Shown here piece by piece: positions 45,387 through 53,750 of a DNA stretch of 64,000 nt. The notes below the pieces were generated by a model. That model was given only the letters and a program-made list of their open reading frames with translations, was not told the DNA's origin and did not search any database. This DNA comes from JAJRRL01 sp047404195 (lineage in GTDB: Bacteria > Pseudomonadota > Gammaproteobacteria > JAJRRL01), in assembly GCA_047404195.1 (NCBI GenBank), contig JBDOIU010000004.1:54878-118877 (forward strand). Direction: 5' to 3'. The position numbers and the translations under genes were made by a program. The first letter of the stretch is position 1; every line of letters begins with the position of its first letter.

Positions 45387-46463
45387 TTAGCTTATTGACT
45401 GCAATAGCTGTGCATGCGTAATGTCGTTAAGCACCTGTTGCTTGCTGAGTATGTCCTTTGCCAGGTGTGCTTGTACACGTGCGCGATGTAGATTTTGCTG
45501 TGGGTGTTGCACTTTGAAGTAATGATCGCCCAGCAAAAAGTCGGTATAGAATCGGATTGCCAGCATTACTGGCATGATGTGCGCAGCTGGTGCAAGTTGT
45601 TTTTTCTCTGTTGGAGTGAGCATATGTACGGTTGCATTGACAAAGCCTTCACATATGGCGGCGTAGCGTTTTAAATCAAGCACCGTGGTACTTGGGTCAG
45701 TAGCATCTTCATCACATTGATGACCTGCACTGCGTAATGCATCACTGAAGTCGGTTTGAATAAAGCCAGGCATAACAGTGTCGTAATCAATGACGCAAAT
45801 GGCTTGGTTGTTGCTTGAGAATAAGACGTTATTGTACTTGGTGTCATTGTGAGTAATGCGCAGTGGACACTCTTGGAAACACGCTAATAGTGAGCGTGCG
45901 ATTTTTTCACAGTCACGTAATTCATGCTTGATCTGTTCTAAACGATGTAATGGATCGATTGCCATTGCTTCGTGAAGTTGTCTCAGTCTGTCTTTCAAGC
46001 AGAGAAAGTGATCGATAGTGACTGCGATGCCTGACATGTCAATGTTGGCCAGTTGTGAGATAAAACCGCCAAAGGCTTCTGCCCCAGCGCGTGCAATATC
46101 ACAGCTTGGCACAGTATCATAGGTGTGTGTGTTGGCGATGAAAGTATAGGCTCGCCAGGTATTGCCACTGCCATCCTCATAAAATGCGCCGCCAGTTCGT
46201 GTTTTAATTAAGGAAAGTGCTTGCTGTTCTGGGTAATGCGTTTTTAGATGTTGGCAAACACGGCTGATATTTTGCATCACTTTCTTGGGTTGGTTAAATA
46301 CGCTGTGATTAATGCGCTGTAAAATCGCAATAGGTTGTGCTGCTCCAACTTTTTGTATCAGGTAGCTATCATTGATGTGGCCTTGTGGATGCGTTGTTGT
46401 GGTGTATTCATCGGCATTTTCGTAATATTGTTGTATGACGTTTCTAAGAGAGTCAATTGTCAT
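45387..46463 (-). CDS. N-acetylhexosamine 1-kinase-like phosphotransferase
   Basis: This 358-residue kinase belongs to the aminoglycoside phosphotransferase fold. It matches NahK of bifidobacteria along its length: GHINDSYLI near the N-terminus, ILQRINHSVF, the catalytic RITHNDTKYNNVLF (about residue 203), VIDYDTVMPG (metal-binding Asp), and GFVNATVHMLT further on. NahK phosphorylates N-acetylglucosamine or N-acetylgalactosamine at C1. The preceding gene, three bases away, is a sugar MFS transporter, so an uptake-and-phosphorylation pair is likely. The exact sugar is inferred; other APH-fold sugar kinases are the alternative. Confidence 0.8.
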   Translation of the reverse strand: MTIDSLRNVIQQYYENADEYTTTTHPQGHINDSYLIQKVGAAQPIAILQRINHSVFNQPKKVMQNISRVCQHLKTHYPEQQALSLIKTRTGGAFYEDGSGNTWRAYTFIANTHTYDTVPSCDIARAGAEAFGGFISQLANIDMSGIAVTIDHFLCLKDRLRQLHEAMAIDPLHRLEQIKHELRDCEKIARSLLACFQECPLRITHNDTKYNNVLFSSNNQAICVIDYDTVMPGFIQTDFSDALRSAGHQCDEDATDPSTTVLDLKRYAAICEGFVNATVHMLTPTEKKQLAPAAHIMPVMLAIRFYTDFLLGDHYFKVQHPQQNLHRARVQAHLAKDILSKQQVLNDITHAQLLQSIS

Positions 46464-46466
46464 AGT

Positions 46467-47789
46467 TTATCCTTGAATATGATGTGCTTCTTCCAGTTCC
46501 TGAAGCGTTCTTCCGCAGGTTTCATGCGCTTTACGCCAGCAGATTGCTGCACTGGCACAACCCATGCAAAAGAATAGTAAGAAAATGCCGGCAAAGCCAA
46601 TGTGCTGGCTGAGCGTTAAGAAGCAGCTATTGAGTATGAAAACACACAATGAGCTCAGTGCGACAGTGATGGCCATGCCAGCAGTGCGAATGCATTCAGG
46701 CAAAAGTTCAGGCATCATCACCCACATCACGGCTCCTGGGCCCAATGCGAAGCCTGCAACCATTAACGCTAACCCCAACATACTGACGATTGCCAGTGGT
46801 TTGCCGGCCGGCATCATATGCCAGCATACAAACAAACTCAAATGTGCCAGACAGATGATGCCACAACCCAGCAGCAATAGTTTTCTTCTGCCCACGCGGT
46901 CAATCAAGCACAGTGCTAAGCCGGTGATTAACACATTGGTGATAGTGACATAACAACTGAGCTGATTCGCAGACAGTATACGACCGCCAGCATGATGTAG
47001 TATGATCGGATCAAATTGCAGTATGGCGTTAATGCCTGTGAGTTGTTGTGAGCAGGCCAAGGCAACAACAATCATTAATGTCCACCATTCACGTTTTTGT
47101 GTTGGCAGTGTGTTTGATGCTTTGCTTTTTGCTGCATGGTTGAGTAGGCCAAGACGCTCTTCTGGGGTAAAGCATAATTTCAATAATATGGCTTCAGCAG
47201 CAGCACGTTGTTGTATGCGACTCAGCCAGCGTGGTGAGCGTGGTATGACGGCGCTGGCCGCAGCAAATAGCAGAGCTGGCATGATTGTACTGGCTAATAT
47301 CCACCAGGCGCTGAGCCGTGTTAATCCAATGAGGCTGCCCAAGCAAATACCGGTGGTGATCAGCAACTGAAAGCTGCCCACAGCGCGCCCGCGCCAGGCT
47401 GCTGGTACAATTTCAGTCAGATAGAGGGCGGCAACAATACTGGCCATGCCCAGAGCCAGGCCCTGTAAGCACCTGCCAGCCAGCAGTAATGTGTATTGAT
47501 TGGCCAGTAGGGCACAGATTACACCAGCCAAATAGCAAATGGCAGCACAGCGTAGCGCGAATCGTCTGCCATAGCGTTCAGCCACCTGGCTAGCAATGAA
47601 GCAAGCCACGACACTGCCGGCGAAAAGGCTGCTGGCCAACAGAGCTGTTTGCCAGTCTGACAGCGCCCAGGCAGGGCCCAGCTGTAGCAAAGTCGGCCCA
47701 ATCATGCCGATATCATAGCCATACAGCAGTCCGGCACAGGCAGCAGCCAAAACAACCAAAATATGTCGAAAAAACCTCTGGTCTTGCAT
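46467..47789 (-). CDS. Sugar porter family MFS transporter
   Basis: This 440-residue protein with 12 membrane segments carries the sugar porter hallmarks: GYDIGMIG in helix 1, RYGRR after helix 2 (VAERYGRRF), PRSPRWL after helix 6 and the GINAI motif in helix 7 (QQLTGINAILQF). It would be a proton-coupled sugar importer in the inner membrane. It starts at 47789 and is followed three bases after its stop by the NahK-like kinase. Together they may take up an amino sugar released from host glycans or peptidoglycan. Confidence 0.9.
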   Translation of the reverse strand: MQDQRFFRHILVVLAAACAGLLYGYDIGMIGPTLLQLGPAWALSDWQTALLASSLFAGSVVACFIASQVAERYGRRFALRCAAICYLAGVICALLANQYTLLLAGRCLQGLALGMASIVAALYLTEIVPAAWRGRAVGSFQLLITTGICLGSLIGLTRLSAWWILASTIMPALLFAAASAVIPRSPRWLSRIQQRAAAEAILLKLCFTPEERLGLLNHAAKSKASNTLPTQKREWWTLMIVVALACSQQLTGINAILQFDPIILHHAGGRILSANQLSCYVTITNVLITGLALCLIDRVGRRKLLLLGCGIICLAHLSLFVCWHMMPAGKPLAIVSMLGLALMVAGFALGPGAVMWVMMPELLPECIRTAGMAITVALSSLCVFILNSCFLTLSQHIGFAGIFLLFFCMGCASAAICWRKAHETCGRTLQELEEAHHIQG

Positions 47790-48035
47790 GGTGCATCCTG
47801 AAAAAAAGTCCTGTTATATTGTACACTTACAGGGCAGGCAGTGGCAAGTCAGTGTTTTTCAGCACCTAACTCCCCAGCAAGTTGTTTGATAGTCTGTATA
47901 ATGTCTTGACAAATGGTCTTGATAATGGTAATTTGAGCATGTATCTGAAGGAGTGTGATTTTTGCTGAGTTTGTGGTTGCAGGCTGGGCATCGGCAGGGA
48001 TGGAAAAAAATATATTAATAGGCTAGGGGGTGGCT

Positions 48036-49163
48036 ATGACTAAATTAAACAGTAAATACAAAAAATATAAAGACAATCAGCAATTTCTCGCTGTTCTTGC
48101 ACAGATGATGCTGGCTAGACCTAATGATTGGATTGTAAGTTCAGCTGGTCAAGGCGAGGGTTTTTTGGAAACTGAGGAGCAGACATCCGAAATTAGTTGT
48201 ACCGCTAAGAATAATTTAACAGCCTTGCAATCGTTGCTATTTGGTGCTGAGGCCAAAGCTGATGCTAAAGCCAAAGCTGATGCTAAAGCCAAAGCTGATG
48301 CTGAAGCCAAAGCTGAGGCATTACTAAAAGCTGCCCGCAAGCAGTATCGCGAGCAAAAGAATTTTGGTCTGACAATGCTGAGTATGGCATCTATTCTGGC
48401 ATTGAATGAGGTAGCACTGAGCACGTTCTTTTCGTCAGATACAACACGTAATATATTTGAGCATGCCTCGTGGCATCACATTGCACCACACCATCCGTTG
48501 CTCATTGGATTTGCGGCACTTGCATTGGTCATGTCGACTATCAGCTTGGTGAAAGCCATTCAGCATGCCACTGTAAAAAAAGGTGTTGTTGAGGCCATGA
48601 GCTTGATTGAGAGCAGTATTAGTCTCTGTTCTGCAGTCATCGCAAGCACAGCGATTGCTTTTCATTTTATCGGTGGATCTCTGGGTGGAGATGTCGCCCC
48701 ATTGTTCATTGTGGCGCTATCATTGCGTTCAGCGCTGAACATTTTCAGATGTGTCGCCCACTCAATCCAAGCTAAGAAATATGCTAAGGCAGTCAAAACA
48801 GACAGCGCAGATTTGGCGCAAGCCAAAGCCATTTCCGCAGGGCTTAACGCATCAGTTGGTTTATCAACCATAGCGTTAGTGGTTGCTGTCTTTGTGTTAC
48901 AGGAATCAAATGCGGTGACTATTCCATTGGCAGCTGTCACAGTAGCGTTAACACTTGCATTGCTCATTTGCGAGCATGTGGTTGCACGCAGGCAGAATAA
49001 GCTTGCGCAGAAATCAGCGCAGATATCTCGTGATGAGGATGAGAATGATAAGGTGACGGTAACGGTATCAAAGCCATCCGATGGTAAACGCTGGTGCTTA
49101 TTACGTGGTCCTGATCATGATGAGGGTACTCAAGCAGTAAAGCTATTTTCAGCTACAGCTTAG
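48036..49163 (+). CDS. Uncharacterised membrane protein with KADAKA repeats, 375 residues
   Basis: Residues about 1-70 are polar. Residues about 73-95 are a charged Ala/Lys/Asp helix made of six-residue units (AKADAK), and five or six hydrophobic segments run from about residue 112 to 320. The last 45 residues are charged. It is not a known family. The hydrophobic region resembles the 267-residue protein at 37372 in pattern, with low similarity. The start ATG at 48036 follows AGGGGG at five bases. TTGACA at 47906-47911 may belong to its promoter. The last 11 bp overlap the convergent gene at 49153. Confidence 0.65.
   Translation: MTKLNSKYKKYKDNQQFLAVLAQMMLARPNDWIVSSAGQGEGFLETEEQTSEISCTAKNNLTALQSLLFGAEAKADAKAKADAKAKADAEAKAEALLKAARKQYREQKNFGLTMLSMASILALNEVALSTFFSSDTTRNIFEHASWHHIAPHHPLLIGFAALALVMSTISLVKAIQHATVKKGVVEAMSLIESSISLCSAVIASTAIAFHFIGGSLGGDVAPLFIVALSLRSALNIFRCVAHSIQAKKYAKAVKTDSADLAQAKAISAGLNASVGLSTIALVVAVFVLQESNAVTIPLAAVTVALTLALLICEHVVARRQNKLAQKSAQISRDEDENDKVTVTVSKPSDGKRWCLLRGPDHDEGTQAVKLFSATA
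48252..48319 (+). repeat. Tandem 18-bp repeat, about 3.8 copies
   Basis: Units of GCCAAAGCTGATGCTAAA start at 48252, 48270 and 48288, and a fourth, incomplete one starts at 48306. The first two are identical and the third differs at one base. The unit length keeps the reading frame, so copy-number change would alter only the length of the charged helix. Confidence 0.9.
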
Positions 49164-49617
49164 TGTTACTTGGCGCAGGCGTGATGATGGCTTGTTCTTG
49201 TTGCGCAAGTTGTTTGACACGTTTTTGCCATTGGCGTTGACTGATGGCAGTGCAGGTCAGGTGTGTGAAATCTTTACCACTGATGCGATAATAGCGATGA
49301 TGCTCGCGGCGCCTACCTTGATAAAATTTCGGACACTGTACAAATACAGCATGCTTGCCCCACTGTGAAATCAACAGTTGTAGTCGGTTACAGCGCCAGC
49401 GCTGACGTGTGCAGGCGGGGTTTATTTGATCAATTTGTAATTGTTGCATGGCCTGAGTGACGTGAAAATGTTCACTGATCAAATTACTTTTTGGCACATT
49501 CAAGACTATTTCTAGAGGTTTGCTACTGCGATTGTCGATATGCAGCGTTAATTGCGCAAATGTGCTCATACTGACCAGTGTGCTGAATGCAAGCAGGCTG
49601 CGGATTACTTTGTGCAT
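49153..49617 (-). CDS. Small secreted protein of unknown function, 154 residues
   Basis: The precursor starts with a clear signal peptide (HKVIRSLLAFSTLVSMSTFA, cut near residue 21). The mature part begins QLTLHIDNRSSKPLEI, a beta-rich pattern, and holds four cysteines (CTRQRWRC, CPKF, CTAI), probably in disulfides in the periplasm. I start at ATG 49617, which has AAGGAG six bases upstream; a longer frame to 49704 lacks this. It diverges from the DUF1460 gene with less than 90 bp between, so the two may share regulation. I know no family. Confidence 0.7.
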   Translation of the reverse strand: MHKVIRSLLAFSTLVSMSTFAQLTLHIDNRSSKPLEIVLNVPKSNLISEHFHVTQAMQQLQIDQINPACTRQRWRCNRLQLLISQWGKHAVFVQCPKFYQGRRREHHRYYRISGKDFTHLTCTAISQRQWQKRVKQLAQQEQAIITPAPSNTKL

Positions 49618-49704
49618 GATGGGCTCCTTGAGTGTCATGGCCATGTCAGTCATAATAATAGACCGTGTTGTAGCATTTCGCGTTTGTTTTTTCTTGGAGA
49701 GCAC

Positions 49705-50610
49705 ATGTCACTGCAGTCTTTCGTCGCGGCCAGTGTGCCGTTAAATTTTGAGCACAAACAGATTGCACTCATGCAGTCTCTGCAAGCCTTGATTCCCGTT
49801 TCATTATCAAGGAATAGCCGTTGTCAGCGTTTTTGTGCCATGGCTGTGGGTCAGCGCTATATTGTTGCGGCGCAAGGTGACGGTGAAGCTGCGGATGTTG
49901 ATCAAATGCCACGTTATCGTTTTGATGGCTATGATTGTGTCACTTTTGTTACGACAGTGCTGGCTTTTGTACACAGTCATGATTGGGTATCGTTTACAGA
50001 AGCGTATGATCAGCTGAGTCATGCTGGACAGGGTGGGCCTTATGCCCAACGCCACCATTTTTTTTCGTTGGATTGGTTGCCGCGGGCGCGAAAAAACCAA
50101 TGGTTGCGTGACGTAACAGCAACATTGGCAGCACAGCATGATTGTTTGTCAACATCAATTGCAGAAACGCAGATCGATAAAGCAGCCTGGTTGCGTGCTA
50201 AAAATATTCATACCATACGTTTGCGGGACTGTCATGATGCTGCTATGCGTCAGCGTTGTTTACAGCAGCTGCATCAACGATCACATGATTATCGGCCACA
50301 GCAGGCAAGCCTGCCGTACATTGCGTTATCCAGCTTACAGCAACTGACTCAGCAGCAGTGGCAGTCATTTGTTGCCAGTTTACCCGCCAGTTGTATTATG
50401 ACGTTGGTTAAAGCAAACTATTCGCAGGACAAGTTAGCAGGGACGTTTTTTCTCGTCAGTCATGTTGGTATTTTGCTCCGCGAGCATGCACATTGCTTCC
50501 TTTATCATGCTGCGCTTAAAAAGCATGTCGTGCGTGTTTCAGCGTATGAATACATCCAGCATTGTCGTCCTAGTCACGTGTTGGGTTTCAACTTCCATGC
50601 GATGGTTTAG
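49705..50610 (+). CDS. DUF1460 family protein (NlpC/P60-like fold)
   Basis: This 301-residue protein shows the marks of DUF1460: a YDCVTFV segment with the catalytic Cys (about residue 75), and SHVGILL with the catalytic His (about 253). Members of this family are cysteine amidases related to NlpC/P60 enzymes, and some cleave peptidoglycan peptides. There is no clear signal peptide (SLQSFVAASVPLNF), which is unusual if it acts on the wall. I start at ATG 49705 behind TTGGAGAG. It lies next to a small secreted protein and not far from anmK and an M23 peptidase. Confidence 0.75.
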   Translation: MSLQSFVAASVPLNFEHKQIALMQSLQALIPVSLSRNSRCQRFCAMAVGQRYIVAAQGDGEAADVDQMPRYRFDGYDCVTFVTTVLAFVHSHDWVSFTEAYDQLSHAGQGGPYAQRHHFFSLDWLPRARKNQWLRDVTATLAAQHDCLSTSIAETQIDKAAWLRAKNIHTIRLRDCHDAAMRQRCLQQLHQRSHDYRPQQASLPYIALSSLQQLTQQQWQSFVASLPASCIMTLVKANYSQDKLAGTFFLVSHVGILLREHAHCFLYHAALKKHVVRVSAYEYIQHCRPSHVLGFNFHAMV

Positions 50611-50762
50611 CTGTGGTTGTTCATTGTCTTTTGTGACTCGAGCAACAGTTTCGTGTGCTCTTGCACTTTTTTCTCCACACCATGTATTTGTCATTCCACT
50701 GCGCAGGTAAAATAAGCGTGATGATTTGAAACATGCAGGTCTCTAAGTGACCAACCTGACAG

Positions 50763-50796
50763 TTGACGGTCACGTTATCATGCGAGATAATTCTCG
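50763..50796 (+). promoter_or_regulatory. Promoter with inverted repeat over the -10 box
   Basis: TTGACG (50763-50768) and GATAAT (50786-50791) are 17 bp apart, a good sigma-70 promoter. The perfect inverted repeat CGAGA-TAAT-TCTCG (50783-50796) covers the -10, so a repressor bound there would block the gene at 50836. Promoter and dyad coincide exactly, which makes regulation likely, though the factor is unknown. Confidence 0.6.
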
Positions 50797-50835
50797 TGTG
50801 AATAATTATGTATCCTGACTATGAGGAGCGACCAC

Positions 50836-52626
50836 ATGACAAAACTAACACACGATGAAGTAAAGGCTTTAGATAATTTTTTTAATACCTTTTTTTCTGC
50901 AGCAGTATCAACTAAAAAGCACAAAGTTCTCATAGAATCTGTAAAGAAATTGACTGAAAAAATATGCGCTCGACAATTCAGCGATGAAAGTGCAGTAGCT
51001 AAAGGTGGAAATGGCTCATCTGATGAAGGCGAGAGTACGTGCACAGGCTCATGCAGTAGCGATTCCGATCAGACATCTCAGAGTATGTTCAAGACTACAA
51101 ATGCAAAATCGCAGAAAAGCAAACTACCTACGCATAAAGATGTGCCTTCTCAGATTGACACATTATGCATTCCAAAGTCGAAAAAGAAGGTTGGGCAAGG
51201 TAAGTTCACACAACATTGCCAAGAGCATAACATGACAACTGAAGCTCTTCGTGCTGCATTGCATAGAATCGATGGAGATGAAAATGCACGTGCGTGGATT
51301 ACGCTGAAGCTGTTCTTGCGCAAGTTGAAAAGCAAACCTCCTGCAGATTATACAAAAAAAGCCTTTTATCATTTTCTTGATAAATCTATAGGTAGCATAA
51401 GTAGGGAGGGGAGTGTTGACCAAGGTGACATTCCTGCGCTAGTGATACAATTTAAACACAAAAAAGGTCGATTTTTTCGATTCTTTCAAAGCACAATGAC
51501 GCGGGTCTATCTATCGAATTTCTTAGGTCAGTTTACCAAAAATCCAAGTACATATTCGAAACGCCTAAGTGCCCGATTGAGTACAATTTTCTGTAATACT
51601 GATCGTGCGGGTTTTCCTATTGTACATGCTATAAATGGGAGTCAAAAAGAAAAAAATGGTGACGGCATGCAACGAGGGAGTGCTGTTAAAAACCCGTTCT
51701 CTTCAGATTCCAACCCATTTTCAAGTCCCTCAAGCCCTGTTAGTGCTAAATTTGATTCTTCAGGTACTAAGGAGAATTCGCAAGGTCAAGCTGTACCGCA
51801 TGAAAGCACAAAAGAAGCGCAGGCTTCAGATTGCAACGATCGGCCCGAAGTGCCTGCGCGTGGTATTGCTGCGGGCGCAAATAGTAACAATAACGCCCCT
51901 GAGCCTCCATTTGTTTTGAACAGTGCTTTTCTCTTGCCGGGCGATGACGGGTACATAGCACCTGCTGATAAACCTCTTACTGATAAACCTCTTAAATACG
52001 TACCTGGACAAATCCGCTTTAATGTTTCTAAAGAGGAGCAGACTGAGCAGGAAACTGCTAAGCAAAATGCAGAATATGCCGTGCATGATTTCCCTGCGTA
52101 CCTCAAAAAGCATTGGCGTCTTTTTAAAAATCCATCTAGCGAGTTACTGGCTGTTCTGAATAAGGACTCAAATTTTCTAGGATCACTAGGTCTTCAGGTT
52201 GAAAGTGGGGCCACTGAAACCCATACCAAGGCCCCCCCTGCTATCCATCCCTTTTTTGGTGTTCGTCAGAATAGAAAAAGTATGCACAGACAGTCTGGAG
52301 ATATGTCTCATTTTCTCTCTACCTTTGACCCATGGATAAAGAAAAGGTTCGGCAAAAGAATTGATCGTTCAAGGGCTGCAGCTATAGCACTGGTGTTGAC
52401 GCCATCATTGCTGTCGGTTTCATCTGGTGCGATTACACCCTTACTAGCGAGTGGCGCTTGGATTATGGCGCCGATTATTACTGGTATTGCTCTCGGGGTC
52501 CTGTCATTGCTGATACTGACGGCTTCATGTAAACACTTATGTGAAGTATACGCATCTAAGGATTCTATTTTCAATAAAGCAGCTAAAATGAGTGATCAGC
52601 TTGTGCCGAAGTATTGTGATCTATAG
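50836..52626 (+). CDS. Uncharacterised protein with C-terminal membrane hairpin, 596 residues
   Basis: The N-terminal 120 residues are charged and Ser-rich, with an acidic Ser/Gly/Asp stretch near 55-75. A basic part follows, then a low-complexity zone (about 270-370) rich in Ser, Asn and Pro with NPFSSDSNPFSSPSSP. Near the end two hydrophobic segments lie at about residues 520-545 and 548-570 (IALVLTPSLLSV; IITGIALGVLSLLILTA). There is no signal peptide. The start at 50836 has AGGAG seven bases upstream. It shows the same head-plus-hairpin plan as the ORFans at 8381, 26518 and 41778. NPF repeats are contact motifs for eukaryotic EH domains, but here they may be coincidental. Confidence 0.72.
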   Translation: MTKLTHDEVKALDNFFNTFFSAAVSTKKHKVLIESVKKLTEKICARQFSDESAVAKGGNGSSDEGESTCTGSCSSDSDQTSQSMFKTTNAKSQKSKLPTHKDVPSQIDTLCIPKSKKKVGQGKFTQHCQEHNMTTEALRAALHRIDGDENARAWITLKLFLRKLKSKPPADYTKKAFYHFLDKSIGSISREGSVDQGDIPALVIQFKHKKGRFFRFFQSTMTRVYLSNFLGQFTKNPSTYSKRLSARLSTIFCNTDRAGFPIVHAINGSQKEKNGDGMQRGSAVKNPFSSDSNPFSSPSSPVSAKFDSSGTKENSQGQAVPHESTKEAQASDCNDRPEVPARGIAAGANSNNNAPEPPFVLNSAFLLPGDDGYIAPADKPLTDKPLKYVPGQIRFNVSKEEQTEQETAKQNAEYAVHDFPAYLKKHWRLFKNPSSELLAVLNKDSNFLGSLGLQVESGATETHTKAPPAIHPFFGVRQNRKSMHRQSGDMSHFLSTFDPWIKKRFGKRIDRSRAAAIALVLTPSLLSVSSGAITPLLASGAWIMAPIITGIALGVLSLLILTASCKHLCEVYASKDSIFNKAAKMSDQLVPKYCDL

Positions 52627-52631
52627 AAATA

Positions 52632-53750
52632 TTATATTTGCCAGACAGAACCGAGGGGGATAGCTCTCTTTGCACCAGTGACGCTGGGTATATTGCCTGG
52701 TAGTTGTTTGATTCTTTGTCGTGCTAACCAAGCAAATGCGCATGCTTCAATCCACTGGGCATCAATGCTGTGTTGGCCAGTTTGCGCAATAGTGTGCTGT
52801 GGGCATTGCGTTTGTAGGCGTTGCATGATTGCGCAGTTTAAGTGCCCACCACCACAAATCCATAGTTGTTGTCCACAGTCATGTTGATGGACCGCTTGTG
52901 CAATACTGTCTGCAGTGAGTGCTGCCAGTGTCGCCAGCACATCACCAGGCTGGTAGGTCTGCTGCATACCAGATATTTTTTGTTGTAACCATGCCGGTGT
53001 AAAGTAGTCACGGCCAGTACTTTTGGGAGCCGGTTGATGAAAATAGGCATCAGTCAGCAGTTGGCGTAGGAGTGGTTCTTGGATTGTGTGTGCCAATGCG
53101 ACTTCACCACCTGGGTCGTATTCACCGTTATAATGTTGCCGATACCAGCTATCTAATAGGGTATTGCCAGGCCCAGTATCATATCCAATGATATTCTGCT
53201 TGCTTTTGCCAGCCGGTAGGACACTGATGTTGGCAATACCGCCAATGTTAATGACGGCAGTGGCATTGTTCTCTTGTGTGAATATTGCCTGATGAAATGC
53301 TGGTGCTAGTGGTGCGCCTTGCCCGCCTGCAGCAATATCATTGCGCCGAAAATCTGCAATGGTTGTAATGCCTGTTTCATAGGCAATGATACTGGCATCA
53401 CCAATCTGCCAGGAAAAGCAATGTTCACCATCTGGCTGGTGGTGAATGGTCTGGCCATGTGAACCAATGGCCATGATTTGCTGTGCATGTAAACCAGTTT
53501 GGGCCAATAATTGTTTGACACAATTCGCAAACGCTTTACCAACACGGCAGTCCAGTCTTCCAATGTGCGCAAGTTCGCAAGCTGGCTTGGTTTGGGTGTC
53601 TTGTAGGGCTATACGCAAGTCATCTGGGTATGCCAGGCTAGTGGTTGCTTCTAGTGTCAGCTGACCATCTTGGTAGGTGATTAAAGCGGCATCGATACCA
53701 TCCATACTGGTACCGGACATCAAACCGATGTAGCGTTCTTGCGTTATCAT
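52632..53750 (-). CDS. anmK: Anhydro-N-acetylmuramic acid kinase
   Basis: AnmK opens and phosphorylates 1,6-anhydro-MurNAc, giving MurNAc-6-phosphate, in peptidoglycan recycling. The 372-residue protein begins with the family signature GLMSGTSMDGIDAAL and has SHGQTIHH (about 100), NIGGIANISVLP (about 173), YDTGPGN (about 193) and the ICGGGHLN segment (about 300). The ATG overlaps the end of the M23 peptidase gene by four bases, so it is translated with it. Three bacterial wall-metabolism genes lie in this 5-kb stretch. Confidence 0.97.
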   Translation of the reverse strand: MITQERYIGLMSGTSMDGIDAALITYQDGQLTLEATTSLAYPDDLRIALQDTQTKPACELAHIGRLDCRVGKAFANCVKQLLAQTGLHAQQIMAIGSHGQTIHHQPDGEHCFSWQIGDASIIAYETGITTIADFRRNDIAAGGQGAPLAPAFHQAIFTQENNATAVINIGGIANISVLPAGKSKQNIIGYDTGPGNTLLDSWYRQHYNGEYDPGGEVALAHTIQEPLLRQLLTDAYFHQPAPKSTGRDYFTPAWLQQKISGMQQTYQPGDVLATLAALTADSIAQAVHQHDCGQQLWICGGGHLNCAIMQRLQTQCPQHTIAQTGQHSIDAQWIEACAFAWLARQRIKQLPGNIPSVTGAKRAIPLGSVWQI

